Source of the DNA: Paenibacillus swuensis
GTDB taxonomy: Bacteria; Bacillota; Bacilli; Paenibacillales; DY6
Reading direction: 5' to 3'
NCBI RefSeq assembly: GCF_001644605.1
Contig: NZ_CP011388.1
Span: forward strand, 262,440 to 326,439
DNA: 64,000 nt
Every line of letters starts with the position of its first letter. Position 1 is the stretch's first letter. The translations under genes were made by a program, and so were the position numbers. Below the pieces are notes generated by a model. The model worked only from the letters and a program-made list of their open reading frames with translations, searched no databases and was not told where the DNA came from. Positions 1-8,371 of the stretch are shown piece after piece.

Positions 1-406
1 ACAAAGGCACCCCGGCCAGCACCTTCTTCTCAATCCCGCACCGCTCCACCACCCCGCTTGCGGGGAGGACGGCGCGCCAGGGCTCGCCGAGCAGGGTTTT
101 GTCCAGATGCACATGCTTCTCTATAAAGGAAGGCAAGAGCAAATGACCGCCCCCTTCTACAATTGGAAGCAACCCTCCGCCCGTTGAAGTAGGATGAGAC
201 CCTGCAGGAATCTTCTCCGCAGACTCCGCCCCTGCGTGAACCGTCATTGCAGCGAAATCTCGCGCCGGCACGATCTCCGCAATCACGCCATCTTGGATGC
301 GCAGATGCACCAATTCCGTTTCGGTCCCGTCCACGCGGCCCTCCTCGTCGTAAGTAAACCCGGTCTCCACTAACACATTCTTCAGCCAAAAAGCTCCTTC
401 TGCCAT
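1..406 (-). CDS. CodA-like amidohydrolase, N-terminal part (runs off the left edge)
   Basis: The reverse strand is open from an ATG at 406 to the window edge, giving 135 codons; the start has a strong AGGAGG-type site just upstream (about 411-418). The protein begins MAEGAFWLKNV, has a typical N-terminal beta domain with a variable insert at residues 50-80, and reaches the metal-binding motif KHVHLDKT (H98 and H100). That motif followed by GEPWRAV is characteristic of the cytosine-deaminase-like branch of the amidohydrolase superfamily, which hydrolyses C-N bonds in cyclic or amide substrates. The rest of the barrel lies outside the window. The gene starts just downstream of a peptide-type binding protein on the same strand, so its substrate may be imported by that transporter; this is inference. 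The exact substrate cannot be read from the fragment. Confidence 0.75.
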   Translation of the reverse strand, partial: MAEGAFWLKNVLVETGFTYDEEGRVDGTETELVHLRIQDGVIAEIVPARDFAAMTVHAGAESAEKIPAGSHPTSTGGGLLPIVEGGGHLLLPSFIEKHVHLDKTLLGEPWRAVLPASGVVERCGIEKKVLAGVPL

Positions 407-428
407 CGTTCAACCTCCTGCGAGTTTA

Positions 429-2048
429 TTACTCCACACTAGCTTCGTTCACCATCAGGTAGCCCGATGGGTTGATCCAGAACCCTTTCACCTTTTTGCT
501 TATCGCCGCGTTGTTCTGCAGGTTCCGAATCGGGATGATTGCGGCTTCCGTCAGCTCAATCTCCTGCGCCTTGTGATATATTTCCTTCCGCTTTTCCGGA
601 TCCGTCTCTTTGCGGCCTTCCTGAATCAGCGCGTCCACCTCCGGATTGCTGTAAAACGTCACATTGCCCGTCGTCCCGTGCGATTCCGTCAGAAACATAT
701 TCGACTGATTATAATCCGCATCCCCAGTGGCGTTGCCCCAGCCCGTCATGAACATCTGCTGTTCCCCTTTGGCCGTGGACTCCAGGTAGGCGCCGTACTC
801 CATCACCTTCACCTCTAGCTCCACACCGATCTCTTTCAACTGGGACTGCACCACCTCGGCCAGCGCGATCCGCTCCTTGCGGTCATTTGTCCAATATTCG
901 GCCTTAAATCCGTTTGGAAACCCGGCTTCCGCCAGCAGCGCCTTCGCTTTGGTCACATCATAAGGGTAAGGCTGCAGCTTGTCACTGTATCCGAACACTT
1001 TGGAGCCCATGGTCGAATTGGCCAGCTTGCCCGCACCGTTATATACCCCTTGAAAAATATCTTCCCGCTGAATCGCGTGAGAGATGGCCTGACGCACTTT
1101 CATATTGTCAAAAGGCTTCTTCTTCACATTAAATCCGATAAATTCCGCGCCAAACGCTTCGCTCTTGTACAGATCGACAACGCCCGCGCCTTCCACCCGC
1201 GCCATCTCGGTCACCGGAATGCCGTCCGCAATATCCGCTTCGCCAGTCTCTACCATCGCTAGCCGCGTAGTGTCCTCGGGAACGACCATGTACACGACCT
1301 TATCCAGTTTCACCGGTTCCCCCCAATACCCCTCGTGCTTAGCCAAAACAACTTCCTCACCCGGGGTCCAAGACTCAAATTTGAAAGGGCCGGTTCCGGT
1401 CGGATGCAAGCTCAGCTCCTTGCCGTAGGTTTCCATCGCTTTTGGACTCATGATACTGGACTCATGGGACGCCAGCACCGACAATAACGGCGAAAACGGT
1501 GTTTTCAGCACTATTTGTAATGTGTGGTCGTCGACGGCTTTGATTTCTTGTACCATTTTGAACACGACCGCTCTGGGAGATTCCAGTGCTCTTGCAATCG
1601 TGGCCTTGACCGCTACCGCGTTAAACGGTGTGCCGTCATGGAACTTTACGTCATCGCGCAGCTTGAATTCCCAGGTGAGATCGTCGAGTTGTTTCCACTC
1701 TTTGGCCAGCATCGGTTGGAACTCCATGTTCTTGTCGCGCTGGACTAACATTTCATATACGGTACGGTGAATCACACTGGCGGAAGCAATATTAGTAATG
1801 TAATGAGGATCGAGCGATGTGGCATCGGAAAGCCGCGCAATTTTCAACGTCCCGCCCGCAGCCGCAGGTGCTGCTTCCTTCTCCGTGCCTGTTTCCGCGG
1901 TTGTTTCCGTCTTGGGTGCGTTCCCGTTCGATTTCATGTTCGTGTTGGTGCCGTTCCCGGATGAACAGCCTGCGATCCCTAAAGTCATTGCGCATATCAA
2001 AATAAAACTGCGAGCCGTTCTTGGAGCCTTTGCTAATCTCTTCAACAT
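429..2048 (-). CDS. Peptide/opine-type ABC transporter substrate-binding lipoprotein (SBP family 5)
   Basis: A 539-residue lipoprotein of DppA/OppA type. A signal peptide at residues 1-28 ends in the lipobox GIAGC, followed by a Ser/Gly/Asn/Thr/Glu-rich linker to about residue 65. The mature part has family 5 features: a DATSLDPHY segment, KFHDGTPFNAVAVKATI, and the TGPFKFESW region. It would sit on the outer face of the membrane and deliver small peptides or related compounds to permeases. It is transcribed away from the two permease and two ATPase genes that start at 2304, which are its natural partners. GGGAGG precedes the start. The truncated amidohydrolase lies 22 bp downstream on the same strand. 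The ligand is not identifiable from sequence. Confidence 0.9.
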   Translation of the reverse strand: MLKRLAKAPRTARSFILICAMTLGIAGCSSGNGTNTNMKSNGNAPKTETTAETGTEKEAAPAAAGGTLKIARLSDATSLDPHYITNIASASVIHRTVYEMLVQRDKNMEFQPMLAKEWKQLDDLTWEFKLRDDVKFHDGTPFNAVAVKATIARALESPRAVVFKMVQEIKAVDDHTLQIVLKTPFSPLLSVLASHESSIMSPKAMETYGKELSLHPTGTGPFKFESWTPGEEVVLAKHEGYWGEPVKLDKVVYMVVPEDTTRLAMVETGEADIADGIPVTEMARVEGAGVVDLYKSEAFGAEFIGFNVKKKPFDNMKVRQAISHAIQREDIFQGVYNGAGKLANSTMGSKVFGYSDKLQPYPYDVTKAKALLAEAGFPNGFKAEYWTNDRKERIALAEVVQSQLKEIGVELEVKVMEYGAYLESTAKGEQQMFMTGWGNATGDADYNQSNMFLTESHGTTGNVTFYSNPEVDALIQEGRKETDPEKRKEIYHKAQEIELTEAAIIPIRNLQNNAAISKKVKGFWINPSGYLMVNEASVE

Positions 2049-2115
2049 GGTTATTTCCCTCCCGCGTTATGAGTTGCACTCCTCACCGACTCTCTATCAT
2101 GTTCGGTTATCTAAC

Positions 2116-2144
2116 ATTATATAGGACGAAATCGTCCGCGTTTT
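2116..2144 (-). promoter_or_regulatory. Candidate promoter with operator-like palindrome for the binding-protein gene
   Basis: On the reverse strand a TATAAT hexamer lies at 2116-2121. The spacer upstream of it holds the inverted repeat GGACGA-AA-TCGTCC (2124-2137). There is no good -35 hexamer at the expected place. A palindrome between -10 and -35 is a usual site for a repressor or activator, so this is a candidate control point; it rests on the pattern alone. Confidence 0.35.
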
Positions 2145-2303
2145 TCAGGATCTTTACCTTTTTTTATAGTTTCTTTACCTGTTGGGTGTTTTCTGTATCC
2201 AAATCAGAAGGGTTTTGTTAAATTTTCAGTAGGAACTTTAATTTGTGTCAGGTTATCTTACGTAACATATTCTTTTCAAAAATAACACTTAGGAGGAACT
2301 GCT

Positions 2304-3206
2304 ATGCAGCAAGCCCGCGTCGAAGGTCCGGCCTGGAAGCTTTCTCAAACCACACCATCCGTTCGTTGGAAGCGCACCAGGGACTTTTACAAGAAACTCA
2401 GCAAGAACAAACTGTCGCTCACCGGAGGCTATATCGTTCTCTTCTACTTATGTATCGCTGTGCTGGCTCCGGTGCTTCCGATTGCGGACCCGTTCAAGAT
2501 TGACCTTGTCCATAAACTGCAGACTCCGTCCCTTCAACACTGGATGGGAACGGACGATAAAGGCCGCGACATCCTGTCACGCCTCGTGTTCGGCACCCGC
2601 ATCTCATTATCCGTCGGCTTTGTATCCATGTTTATGGGAGCCATAATAGGCACGTTTCTCGGACTTGTTGCGGGCTATTATGGGAGATGGGTTGACACCA
2701 TCATCATGCGCGTTATTGATGTGCTTCTCGCCTTTCCCGGCATATTGATCGCGCTCGCGATCGTCAGCGCTTTGGGCGCCAGCCTCATTAATGTGATGGT
2801 GGCCGTAGGCATATACACGATTCCGCTGTTTGCCCGAATTGTGCGAGGATCTACGCTCTCGGTGAAACGGCTCGAGTATGTGGACGCGATCCGGGCGCTG
2901 GGCGCAACCGATGTGACGATCATCACGAAGCATATCATGCCGAACATTCTCTCGCCGATTATCGTGCAAGCCACGCTGCGTCTCGGGACGGCGATCCTGA
3001 CTGTGGCCGGTTTGTCCTTCCTCGGACTCGGCGCGCAGCCGCCTTCTCCCGAATGGGGCGCGATGCTCAGCAACGGCCGCGATTTCCTCTTTACGGCGCC
3101 GCATATCGCGGTGTTTCCCGGTTTGGCCATCTCTACACTGGTGTTAGCCATCAACGTGTTCGGCGACGGGCTGCGAGACGCCCTGGATCCGCGTATCCGC
3201 AAATAG
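2304..3206 (+). CDS. DppC/OppC-like ABC transporter permease
   Basis: A 300-residue integral membrane protein. The N-terminal cytoplasmic tail includes FYKKLSKNKLSLTGGYIVLF, typical of DppC. A soluble segment follows with the family motif LQHWMGTDDKGRDILSRLV, then about five more helices and the cytoplasmic EAA-type loop VDAIRALGATDVTIITKHIMPN that contacts the ATPase. AGGAGG lies 7 bp before the ATG. It is the first gene of a rightward unit and is followed 13 bp later by the DppB-like permease. The permease order (C before B) is the reverse of the classical dpp/opp order. It should form the membrane channel with the next gene. Confidence 0.92.
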   Translation: MQQARVEGPAWKLSQTTPSVRWKRTRDFYKKLSKNKLSLTGGYIVLFYLCIAVLAPVLPIADPFKIDLVHKLQTPSLQHWMGTDDKGRDILSRLVFGTRISLSVGFVSMFMGAIIGTFLGLVAGYYGRWVDTIIMRVIDVLLAFPGILIALAIVSALGASLINVMVAVGIYTIPLFARIVRGSTLSVKRLEYVDAIRALGATDVTIITKHIMPNILSPIIVQATLRLGTAILTVAGLSFLGLGAQPPSPEWGAMLSNGRDFLFTAPHIAVFPGLAISTLVLAINVFGDGLRDALDPRIRK

Positions 3207-3219
3207 GAGGGGAAAGTGC

Positions 3220-4140
3220 ATGCACATTTATCTTTTGCGCCGGATCATTCAGCTCATTCCGGTATTGCTCGGTGTTACTTTGGTTGTGTTTCTCATTATG
3301 CAGCTCATCCCCGGGGATCCTGCCGTTCTGCTCGCAGGCGAGGGGGCTACAGCGGAAACGGTGGCTGCCATACGTCACGAGCTGGGGTTGGACCGACCGA
3401 TTCTGGTGCAATATCTGAGCTATGTAAGCGAAGTTGCGCGGGGGGATCTTGGTGAATCCATTCGCTCCAACCGCCCTGTGCTTGAGGAGATTAAGGTTCG
3501 CCTACCCGTCACCATCCAATTGGCCACCGCCAGTATCGTCATTTCCATCCTGCTCGGTCTGGTCGCCGGCATCATCTCCGCAACCCGCCAATACAGCGCT
3601 TGGGACACCGTGCTTATGCTCGTCGCTCTGCTTGGCGTCTCCCTGCCGAGTTTCTGGATCGGGTTATTGCTTATCTTTACGTTTTCCGTCAAAATGCACC
3701 TCCTCCCCGTAGCCGGCTGGGGCACGTTTCAGCATATGATTCTCCCGGCGCTGACCTTAGGCGCATCAGGGGCGGCCATCGTGGCCCGCATGACGCGTTC
3801 CTCCATGCTCGACGTCATCCGGCAGGATTACATCCGGACGGCCCGGGCCAAGGGACTGAAGGAGAATATCGTGATTTGGAAACACGCTTTGAAGAACGCT
3901 TTGATCCCGGTCATCACTGTGGTGGGACTGCAATTCGGGGCGATGCTCGGCGGAACGGTGATCGTGGAGTCGATTTTTGCCATTAACGGGTTAGGGCGCC
4001 TCATTGTGGATGCCATTCGTACGCGAGATTTGCCGATGGTGCAGGGGGGCGTGCTGATCGCTTGTTTTATTTTTGTCATGGTCAATCTGATGGTCGACAT
4101 CCTGTATCGGGCTTTCAACAAACGAATTGAGCTTGATTAA
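3220..4140 (+). CDS. DppB/OppB-like ABC transporter permease
   Basis: A 306-residue permease starting [19 protein letters not shown], the standard DppB N-terminal helix. It continues with the GDPA segment, six predicted membrane segments and the ATPase-contact loop [14 protein letters not shown] at roughly residues 200-213. GGAGGGG precedes the start. Its 3' end lies 19 bp before the preferred ATPase start at 4160. It pairs with the upstream DppC-like protein to form the translocation path for the family 5 binding protein encoded divergently. Confidence 0.92.
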   Translation: MHIYLLRRIIQLIPVLLGVTLVVFLIMQLIPGDPAVLLAGEGATAETVAAIRHELGLDRPILVQYLSYVSEVARGDLGESIRSNRPVLEEIKVRLPVTIQLATASIVISILLGLVAGIISATRQYSAWDTVLMLVALLGVSLPSFWIGLLLIFTFSVKMHLLPVAGWGTFQHMILPALTLGASGAAIVARMTRSSMLDVIRQDYIRTARAKGLKENIVIWKHALKNALIPVITVVGLQFGAMLGGTVIVESIFAINGLGRLIVDAIRTRDLPMVQGGVLIACFIFVMVNLMVDILYRAFNKRIELD

Positions 4141-4159
4141 TCTCGGGGGAGGAATAGAT

Positions 4160-5365
4160 ATGGTGATGAACGCTGCGGTACAGCCATTATTGGAAGTGGA
4201 AAATTTACAGACCGTGCTTACGACCGAAGATGGTATGAACCGGGCTGTGAACGGGATCTCGTTTACGCTGCATCCGGGGGAAACGCTGGGCATTGTGGGT
4301 GAATCCGGCTGCGGCAAAAGCATGACCTCGCTCTCCATCTTGCGTCTCGTCGCTTCGCCGGGCCATATTGCCGGCGGGGCCATTCGGTTTCGCGGAGCGG
4401 ATTTGCTGACGAAATCCGAAGCACAGATGAGGGAGATTCGCGGGAATCGGATCTCGATGATTTTTCAGGAGCCGATGACGTCGCTGAATCCCGTCTACTC
4501 GGTGGGGGAGCAGATTGCGGAGGTCATCCGCGTGCATCAAAAGCTAAGCCGCAAAGACGCTTGGGCGAAAGCGGTCGACATGCTGCGCAAAGTCGGTATT
4601 CCTTCGCCGGAGAAGCGCGCGCGGCAGGAGCCGCATGAGCTTAGCGGCGGCATGCGGCAGCGGGTCATGATCGCCATGGCATTGGCGTGCCGGCCGGAGA
4701 TCCTGATCGCCGACGAGCCGACGACCGCACTGGATGTGACCATCCAGGCGCAGGTGCTGGCGATTATGAAGGAGTTGCAGCAGGAGTTTGGCATGGGGAT
4801 GATTCTCATCACCCATGACATGGGCGTCGTCTCTGAAGCTTGCGACCGCGTGGCGGTCATGTACGCGGGACGAATCGTCGAGTACGCCACCACAGCGGAG
4901 CTGCTGCACGACCCGCGGCACCCGTATACGCAGGGGTTGCTGGAGTCGATCCCCAGCCTGGACGAGGACCAGGCGTCGTTGCCGACGATCAAGGGCACGG
5001 TGCCGAGCCCTTATCGGATGCCGGCGGGCTGCGCCTTCGCGCCGCGATGCCCGCATGCGCGGGAGCTGTGCAGGCAGTCGATGCCGGAGCTGACGGCCGT
5101 TGTCGGCGGGGCGGGCACTACGGGCGCCAACCCATCCGCGCTGAGCGAAGGGGACAACGCCACTTTGCACGCTGAGCAGAGTGAAGCGGCCATCGCCGCC
5201 AATCCATCCGTGCTGAGCGAAGGGGATAACGCCACTTTCCACATTGAGCAGAGTAAACATCCCTCCGTAGCCGAGCGTACTGTTCGATGCTGGATGGCCA
5301 CACCACTGTGGGAAGCCTCCATAGAAGCGGATGCTGAATTCGAAGTGGCTGCTACTATTAATTAA
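4160..5365 (+). CDS. DppD/OppD-like ABC transporter ATPase with duplicated insert near the C-terminus
   Basis: The preferred start is the ATG at 4160, with GGGGGAGG just upstream, rather than the in-frame ATG at 4127 that overlaps the permease gene; this gives 401 residues. Walker A is GESGCGKS, the signature is ELSGGMRQR, and Walker B is [12 protein letters not shown]. The C-terminal cysteine-containing oligopeptide-transporter domain is present ([15 protein letters not shown]). Between PELTAV and the usual [10 protein letters not shown] ending lies an extra segment of about 55 residues built from two copies of a 20-residue unit ([12 protein letters not shown]... and [12 protein letters not shown]...). 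The insert falls outside the nucleotide-binding core, so activity is likely kept. The next ATPase gene is 365 bp away instead of adjacent. Confidence 0.92.
   Translation: MVMNAAVQPLLEVENLQTVLTTEDGMNRAVNGISFTLHPGETLGIVGESGCGKSMTSLSILRLVASPGHIAGGAIRFRGADLLTKSEAQMREIRGNRISMIFQEPMTSLNPVYSVGEQIAEVIRVHQKLSRKDAWAKAVDMLRKVGIPSPEKRARQEPHELSGGMRQRVMIAMALACRPEILIADEPTTALDVTIQAQVLAIMKELQQEFGMGMILITHDMGVVSEACDRVAVMYAGRIVEYATTAELLHDPRHPYTQGLLESIPSLDEDQASLPTIKGTVPSPYRMPAGCAFAPRCPHARELCRQSMPELTAVVGGAGTTGANPSALSEGDNATLHAEQSEAAIAANPSVLSEGDNATFHIEQSKHPSVAERTVRCWMATPLWEASIEADAEFEVAATIN
5126..5257 (+). repeat. In-frame tandem repeat inside the DppD-like gene
   Basis: Two 60 bp copies (5126-5185 and 5198-5257) are separated by 12 bp, a period of 72 bp or 24 codons. 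By eye they differ at about seven of 60 positions. The shared core is GCTGAGCGAAGGGGA followed by AACGCCACTTT. The frame is kept, and the insert is placed where related ATPases have only a short linker. Confidence 0.85.
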
Positions 5366-5468
5366 TTACGTAATTAACTCATAGAGTAACCATTTTCCTT
5401 CCTACGTTGCCCAGTTACATTATTTTCCTTGCTATTTTAATATATCAAGATAATAAAGTAGTGATTTA

Positions 5469-5500
5469 CCTTCGTGTGCTGTCCGGACAGCACATGAAGG
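5469..5500. promoter_or_regulatory. Long near-perfect palindrome between the two ATPase genes
   Basis: The 20 bp core TGTGCTGTCCGGACAGCACA (5475-5494) is a perfect inverted repeat. It extends outward as CCTTC...GAAGG, with a single pair that would be G-U in RNA (5474 with 5495). There is no following T-run, so it is not a typical terminator. It could be an operator or an RNA-processing hairpin inside the transporter operon. Confidence 0.55.
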
Positions 5501-5666
5501 AAATTCGATACCTTATATCCTGAACATACCTCATAAAGGCTGAGAACAAAGAAAATAGACATTTCCTAAGCGAAATTCGTTACCTTAACCATCACACGTA
5601 GCTCAGATCTATCAGTAACCACATCAATTAACGAAAACCATAGTTACTAAAGCGAAACTCGTTACC
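5497..5666 (+). repeat. Three degenerate direct repeats in the intergenic gap
   Basis: The motif AAGCGAAATTCGTTACCTTA recurs in variant form at about 5497-5515, 5568-5586 and 5649-5667, with spacings near 71 and 81 bp. After the last two copies the sequence stays similar: a CATCAC segment, then a CAGTAACC segment. The whole 5366-5730 interval has no convincing reading frame; these repeats and the palindrome account for most of it. Confidence 0.6.
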
Positions 5667-5730
5667 TACCCATCACCGTTACCCTAGATCCACCAGTAAC
5701 CAGATCCCCTGTGAGGAGCGTGAGCACCAC

Positions 5731-6747
5731 ATGACGAATACATCCACCCTGCCCCGAGAGTTAATGAAAGTCGAACACCTCAAGAAATACTTCCCGGTGA
5801 AGGGCGGCCTCCTTGGACGCACCATGCAGACCTTGAAGGCGGTGGACGATGTCAGCTTCTCCATCTATGAAGGGGAAACGCTCAGCATCGTCGGCGAGTC
5901 CGGCTGCGGCAAGTCCACTACCGGGCGCGCGCTCCTGCGGCTCGACGAACCGACCGAAGGGCAGATCCGCTTTCAGGATACGGATCTGCTCAAACTTGGA
6001 AAGCGCAAGCTTCGCCAGACGCGCAAAGACATGCAGATCATCTTCCAGGATCCGTTCGGCTCGCTGAACCCTAAACAAACCATCCAACAGCTCCTTTACG
6101 AAGCGCTGGACATTCAAGAGATTGTGCCGCGCGGCAAGCGCATCTTCCGCATCGCTGAGCTGATGGAACTTGTCGGGCTGCATCCCGACACGATGTACCG
6201 TTACCCGCATGAGTTCAGCGGCGGGCAACGGCAACGGATCGGCATCGCCCGCGCGCTGGCCGTCGAGCCCAAGCTGATCGTCTGCGACGAGGCGGTGTCC
6301 GCGCTGGACGTATCGGTACAGGCGCAGATCCTCAATCTGCTGAAGTCCCTTCAGCAGCAGCTCAAACTCACCTACTTGTTCATCTCACATGATCTGGCAG
6401 TGGTTAGACATATCTCGGATCGCGTCATGGTGATGTACCTGGGCAAGGTTGTGGAAATTGCCCCAAAGGCATCCCTGTTTCGGGCACCGCAACATCCCTA
6501 CACTCAGGCTTTGCTGTCGGCGATTCCCAGTGTGCGCGCCACCTCGCCCAAAGAGAAAATCATCCTCAAAGGCGAGATTCCTTCGCCTCTGAACCCGCCG
6601 CAAGGGTGCCGCTTTCACACCCGCTGCCCGTTGGCCGTGGAGCGATGCGTAAACGAAGAGCCTCTCCTTATGCCGGTGGGTGCGGAGGGACATTTCGCCG
6701 CGTGCCATTTTGCGCCAAAAGATGCTTGTCATTCCGATTCCAACTAA
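5731..6747 (+). CDS. DppF/OppF-like ABC transporter ATPase
   Basis: A 338-residue ATPase with Walker [10 protein letters not shown], signature EFSGGQRQR, Walker [13 protein letters not shown], and the oligopeptide-transporter C-terminal segment containing [14 protein letters not shown]. The DppF-type substitution of V for P in DEAVSALD is normal for this branch. A TGAGGAG site precedes the ATG. It should form the heterodimeric motor with the DppD-like ATPase upstream, although 365 bp of repeat-bearing sequence separates the two genes. The histidine kinase gene follows after 52 bp, which suggests shared transcription or shared physiology. Confidence 0.92.
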   Translation: MTNTSTLPRELMKVEHLKKYFPVKGGLLGRTMQTLKAVDDVSFSIYEGETLSIVGESGCGKSTTGRALLRLDEPTEGQIRFQDTDLLKLGKRKLRQTRKDMQIIFQDPFGSLNPKQTIQQLLYEALDIQEIVPRGKRIFRIAELMELVGLHPDTMYRYPHEFSGGQRQRIGIARALAVEPKLIVCDEAVSALDVSVQAQILNLLKSLQQQLKLTYLFISHDLAVVRHISDRVMVMYLGKVVEIAPKASLFRAPQHPYTQALLSAIPSVRATSPKEKIILKGEIPSPLNPPQGCRFHTRCPLAVERCVNEEPLLMPVGAEGHFAACHFAPKDACHSDSN

Positions 6748-6799
6748 GATACAGTAAATAGAAACACAGAATCCATGTCTTCCGAGCTGAGGTCCCGCA

Positions 6800-7582
6800 A
6801 TGGTCCAATTTGAAGGGTTTACGATCCTCATCACTTTCTTCATCCTGTCGCCGATCTTGGGCGCGTTTACGTTGATGTTTTTGTTTATATTCGAACGAAG
6901 AATTGATCTGTTGGAGAACAAAAAGCTGGAATTGGAGCTGGAACGCAGCTTGCAGCAAGCGGTATATAATCAGTTGAATCAGCAGATCGAGCCGCATTTC
7001 CTGTTTAACACGCTGAATGCAGTGCTGAGCTTGGCCCGGTTGGGGCGCACGGAGGAACTGGTGAAATCCATCGAGTCGCTGTCGCTGTATTTTAAATTCA
7101 AGTATCAGACGACGGATCCGCTTATCCCTTTCTCGCTGGAAGCCAAGTATGCCGAGTACTATCTCGATATCCAAAAGCTTCGCTTCGGCCCCCGTCTGCA
7201 CATTGACCGCGCCTATGAGTCAGGTATGGAGGACGCGATGATTCCCCCTTTCTTGCTGCAGACGCTGGTAGAAAATGCGTTCAAACATGGTCTGGAGCAC
7301 CGGATGGGCGAAGCGCGCTTAAGCATTCAATGTCATGCCGCCCAAGGCGCTATGGAACTTATCGTAACAGATAACGGATGCCCTCCTTATGAAGGCGTAC
7401 CCGAAGTGTCCGCCCTTCCGGCTGAACCCGCCGGACACGGATTGGATAATATCCGGAGGCGGTTAAAGCTTTATTTTGGCGAGAATACGGATGTGCGGTT
7501 GATCACTCAAGAAGAAGGCGGGACGGTCGCAACCGCCCGTTGGCCCCTGACTTACACACGTGAGAAAGAGGTGATGAGATGA
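6800..7582 (+). CDS. Short LytS/YesM-type sensor histidine kinase lacking an extracytoplasmic sensor domain
   Basis: At 260 residues it is less than half the usual YesM length. Residues 6-33 form one long hydrophobic stretch, followed by a charged coiled segment. The His_kinase domain starts at about residue 58 with the phospho-acceptor H66 in IEPHFLFNT. The HATPase part has the N box LVENAFKHG and a GHGLDNIRRRL segment. GAGG lies 7 bp before the ATG, and the 53 bp gap upstream leaves no room for a missing N-terminus. The stop overlaps the start of the response regulator by 4 bp (ATGA), so the two are translationally coupled. With no periplasmic sensor, it probably reads its signal through a partner; the adjacent symporter-like gene is the obvious candidate (inference). 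Confidence 0.88.
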   Translation: MVQFEGFTILITFFILSPILGAFTLMFLFIFERRIDLLENKKLELELERSLQQAVYNQLNQQIEPHFLFNTLNAVLSLARLGRTEELVKSIESLSLYFKFKYQTTDPLIPFSLEAKYAEYYLDIQKLRFGPRLHIDRAYESGMEDAMIPPFLLQTLVENAFKHGLEHRMGEARLSIQCHAAQGAMELIVTDNGCPPYEGVPEVSALPAEPAGHGLDNIRRRLKLYFGENTDVRLITQEEGGTVATARWPLTYTREKEVMR

Positions 7583-8367
7583 ATGTGCTGTTGGTAGACG
7601 ACGAACCGTTGGAACTGGAGCAACTGGAGTTTCTCATCAAGCCTGAATTCCCGGAATGGGTGTTGTACAAGGCGCATGACAGCAGGCAGGCGATGGAAAT
7701 TGCAGGGCAGGTGCCTGTGCACTTAAGCTTTCTCGACATTCATCTGCCCGGGGCGTCCGGATTGGAGCTGGGTCGGGAACTGAGGGCATCGCGCAAGGAA
7801 ATGGACATGATCATGGTCACAGCCTATCAAAATTTCCAATACGCCAAAGAGTCCATCGGCCTCGGCGTGGTCGGTTACATCACGAAACCGCTTATTCAAT
7901 CGGAATTTCTGGAGGCTTTGGAGAAGTATAAAGATCCGGGCAACAACGGCTTGGCGGCGGCAGGTATGACCGATGGAATTACCACCAAGAGTAGTGTATC
8001 TGGCGAGTTAGCTCGTTCCGGTTTCTCTTCCGGCTCTGCTCGGCACTCGGACTTGATCAAGCGGGCATTGGCTGTCATTCATGAGCGTTACGCGGAGCGA
8101 CTAAGCCTGCAGGACGTGGCGGAAGCCATTCATGTGAATGCGACTTATTTGAGCCGGCGGTTTCATGAGGAAGTCGGACCCTCGTTCTCGGAATATATGA
8201 TCCAGTATCGAATTGAGCAATCCCGAACACTGTTATTGTCCACCCGCAAATGGAGCATGTCGGAAATCGCGGAGCAGACGGGCTTTAACAGCCAGCATTA
8301 TTTCAGCACGATGTTTCGCAAAGTGACTGGGGTAAGCCCCAAAGAATTTAGGGAAAAGGGGATTTGA
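7579..8367 (+). CDS. YesN-like response regulator (REC plus AraC-type HTH)
   Basis: A 262-residue protein. The receiver domain (residues 1-120) begins MNVLLVDDEPLE, has phospho-acceptor D53 in FLDIHLPG and the conserved K in ITKPL. A serine/glycine-rich linker covers about residues 125-155. The C-terminal AraC/XylS double helix-turn-helix begins around residue 160 and ends with the family motif SQHYFSTMFRKVTGVSPKEF. It lacks the long central domain of larger YesN proteins. It is coupled to the kinase by a 4 bp overlap and sits 4 bp before the symporter gene. Likely targets are the symporter and/or the peptide transporter. Confidence 0.92.
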   Translation: MNVLLVDDEPLELEQLEFLIKPEFPEWVLYKAHDSRQAMEIAGQVPVHLSFLDIHLPGASGLELGRELRASRKEMDMIMVTAYQNFQYAKESIGLGVVGYITKPLIQSEFLEALEKYKDPGNNGLAAAGMTDGITTKSSVSGELARSGFSSGSARHSDLIKRALAVIHERYAERLSLQDVAEAIHVNATYLSRRFHEEVGPSFSEYMIQYRIEQSRTLLLSTRKWSMSEIAEQTGFNSQHYFSTMFRKVTGVSPKEFREKGI

Positions 8368-8371
8368 CCTC

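Noticed and set aside
30..413. Reverse-strand frame of 127 codons at the left edge
   Set aside because: It is a shadow of the amidohydrolase, which is open in another reverse frame to the edge and has a good start, ribosome site and HVHLD motif.
4544..5260. 238-codon reverse frame opposite the DppD-like ATPase
   Set aside because: Low-complexity Arg/His-rich translation typical of the antisense of GC-rich coding sequence; the + strand has full Walker A, signature and Walker B motifs.
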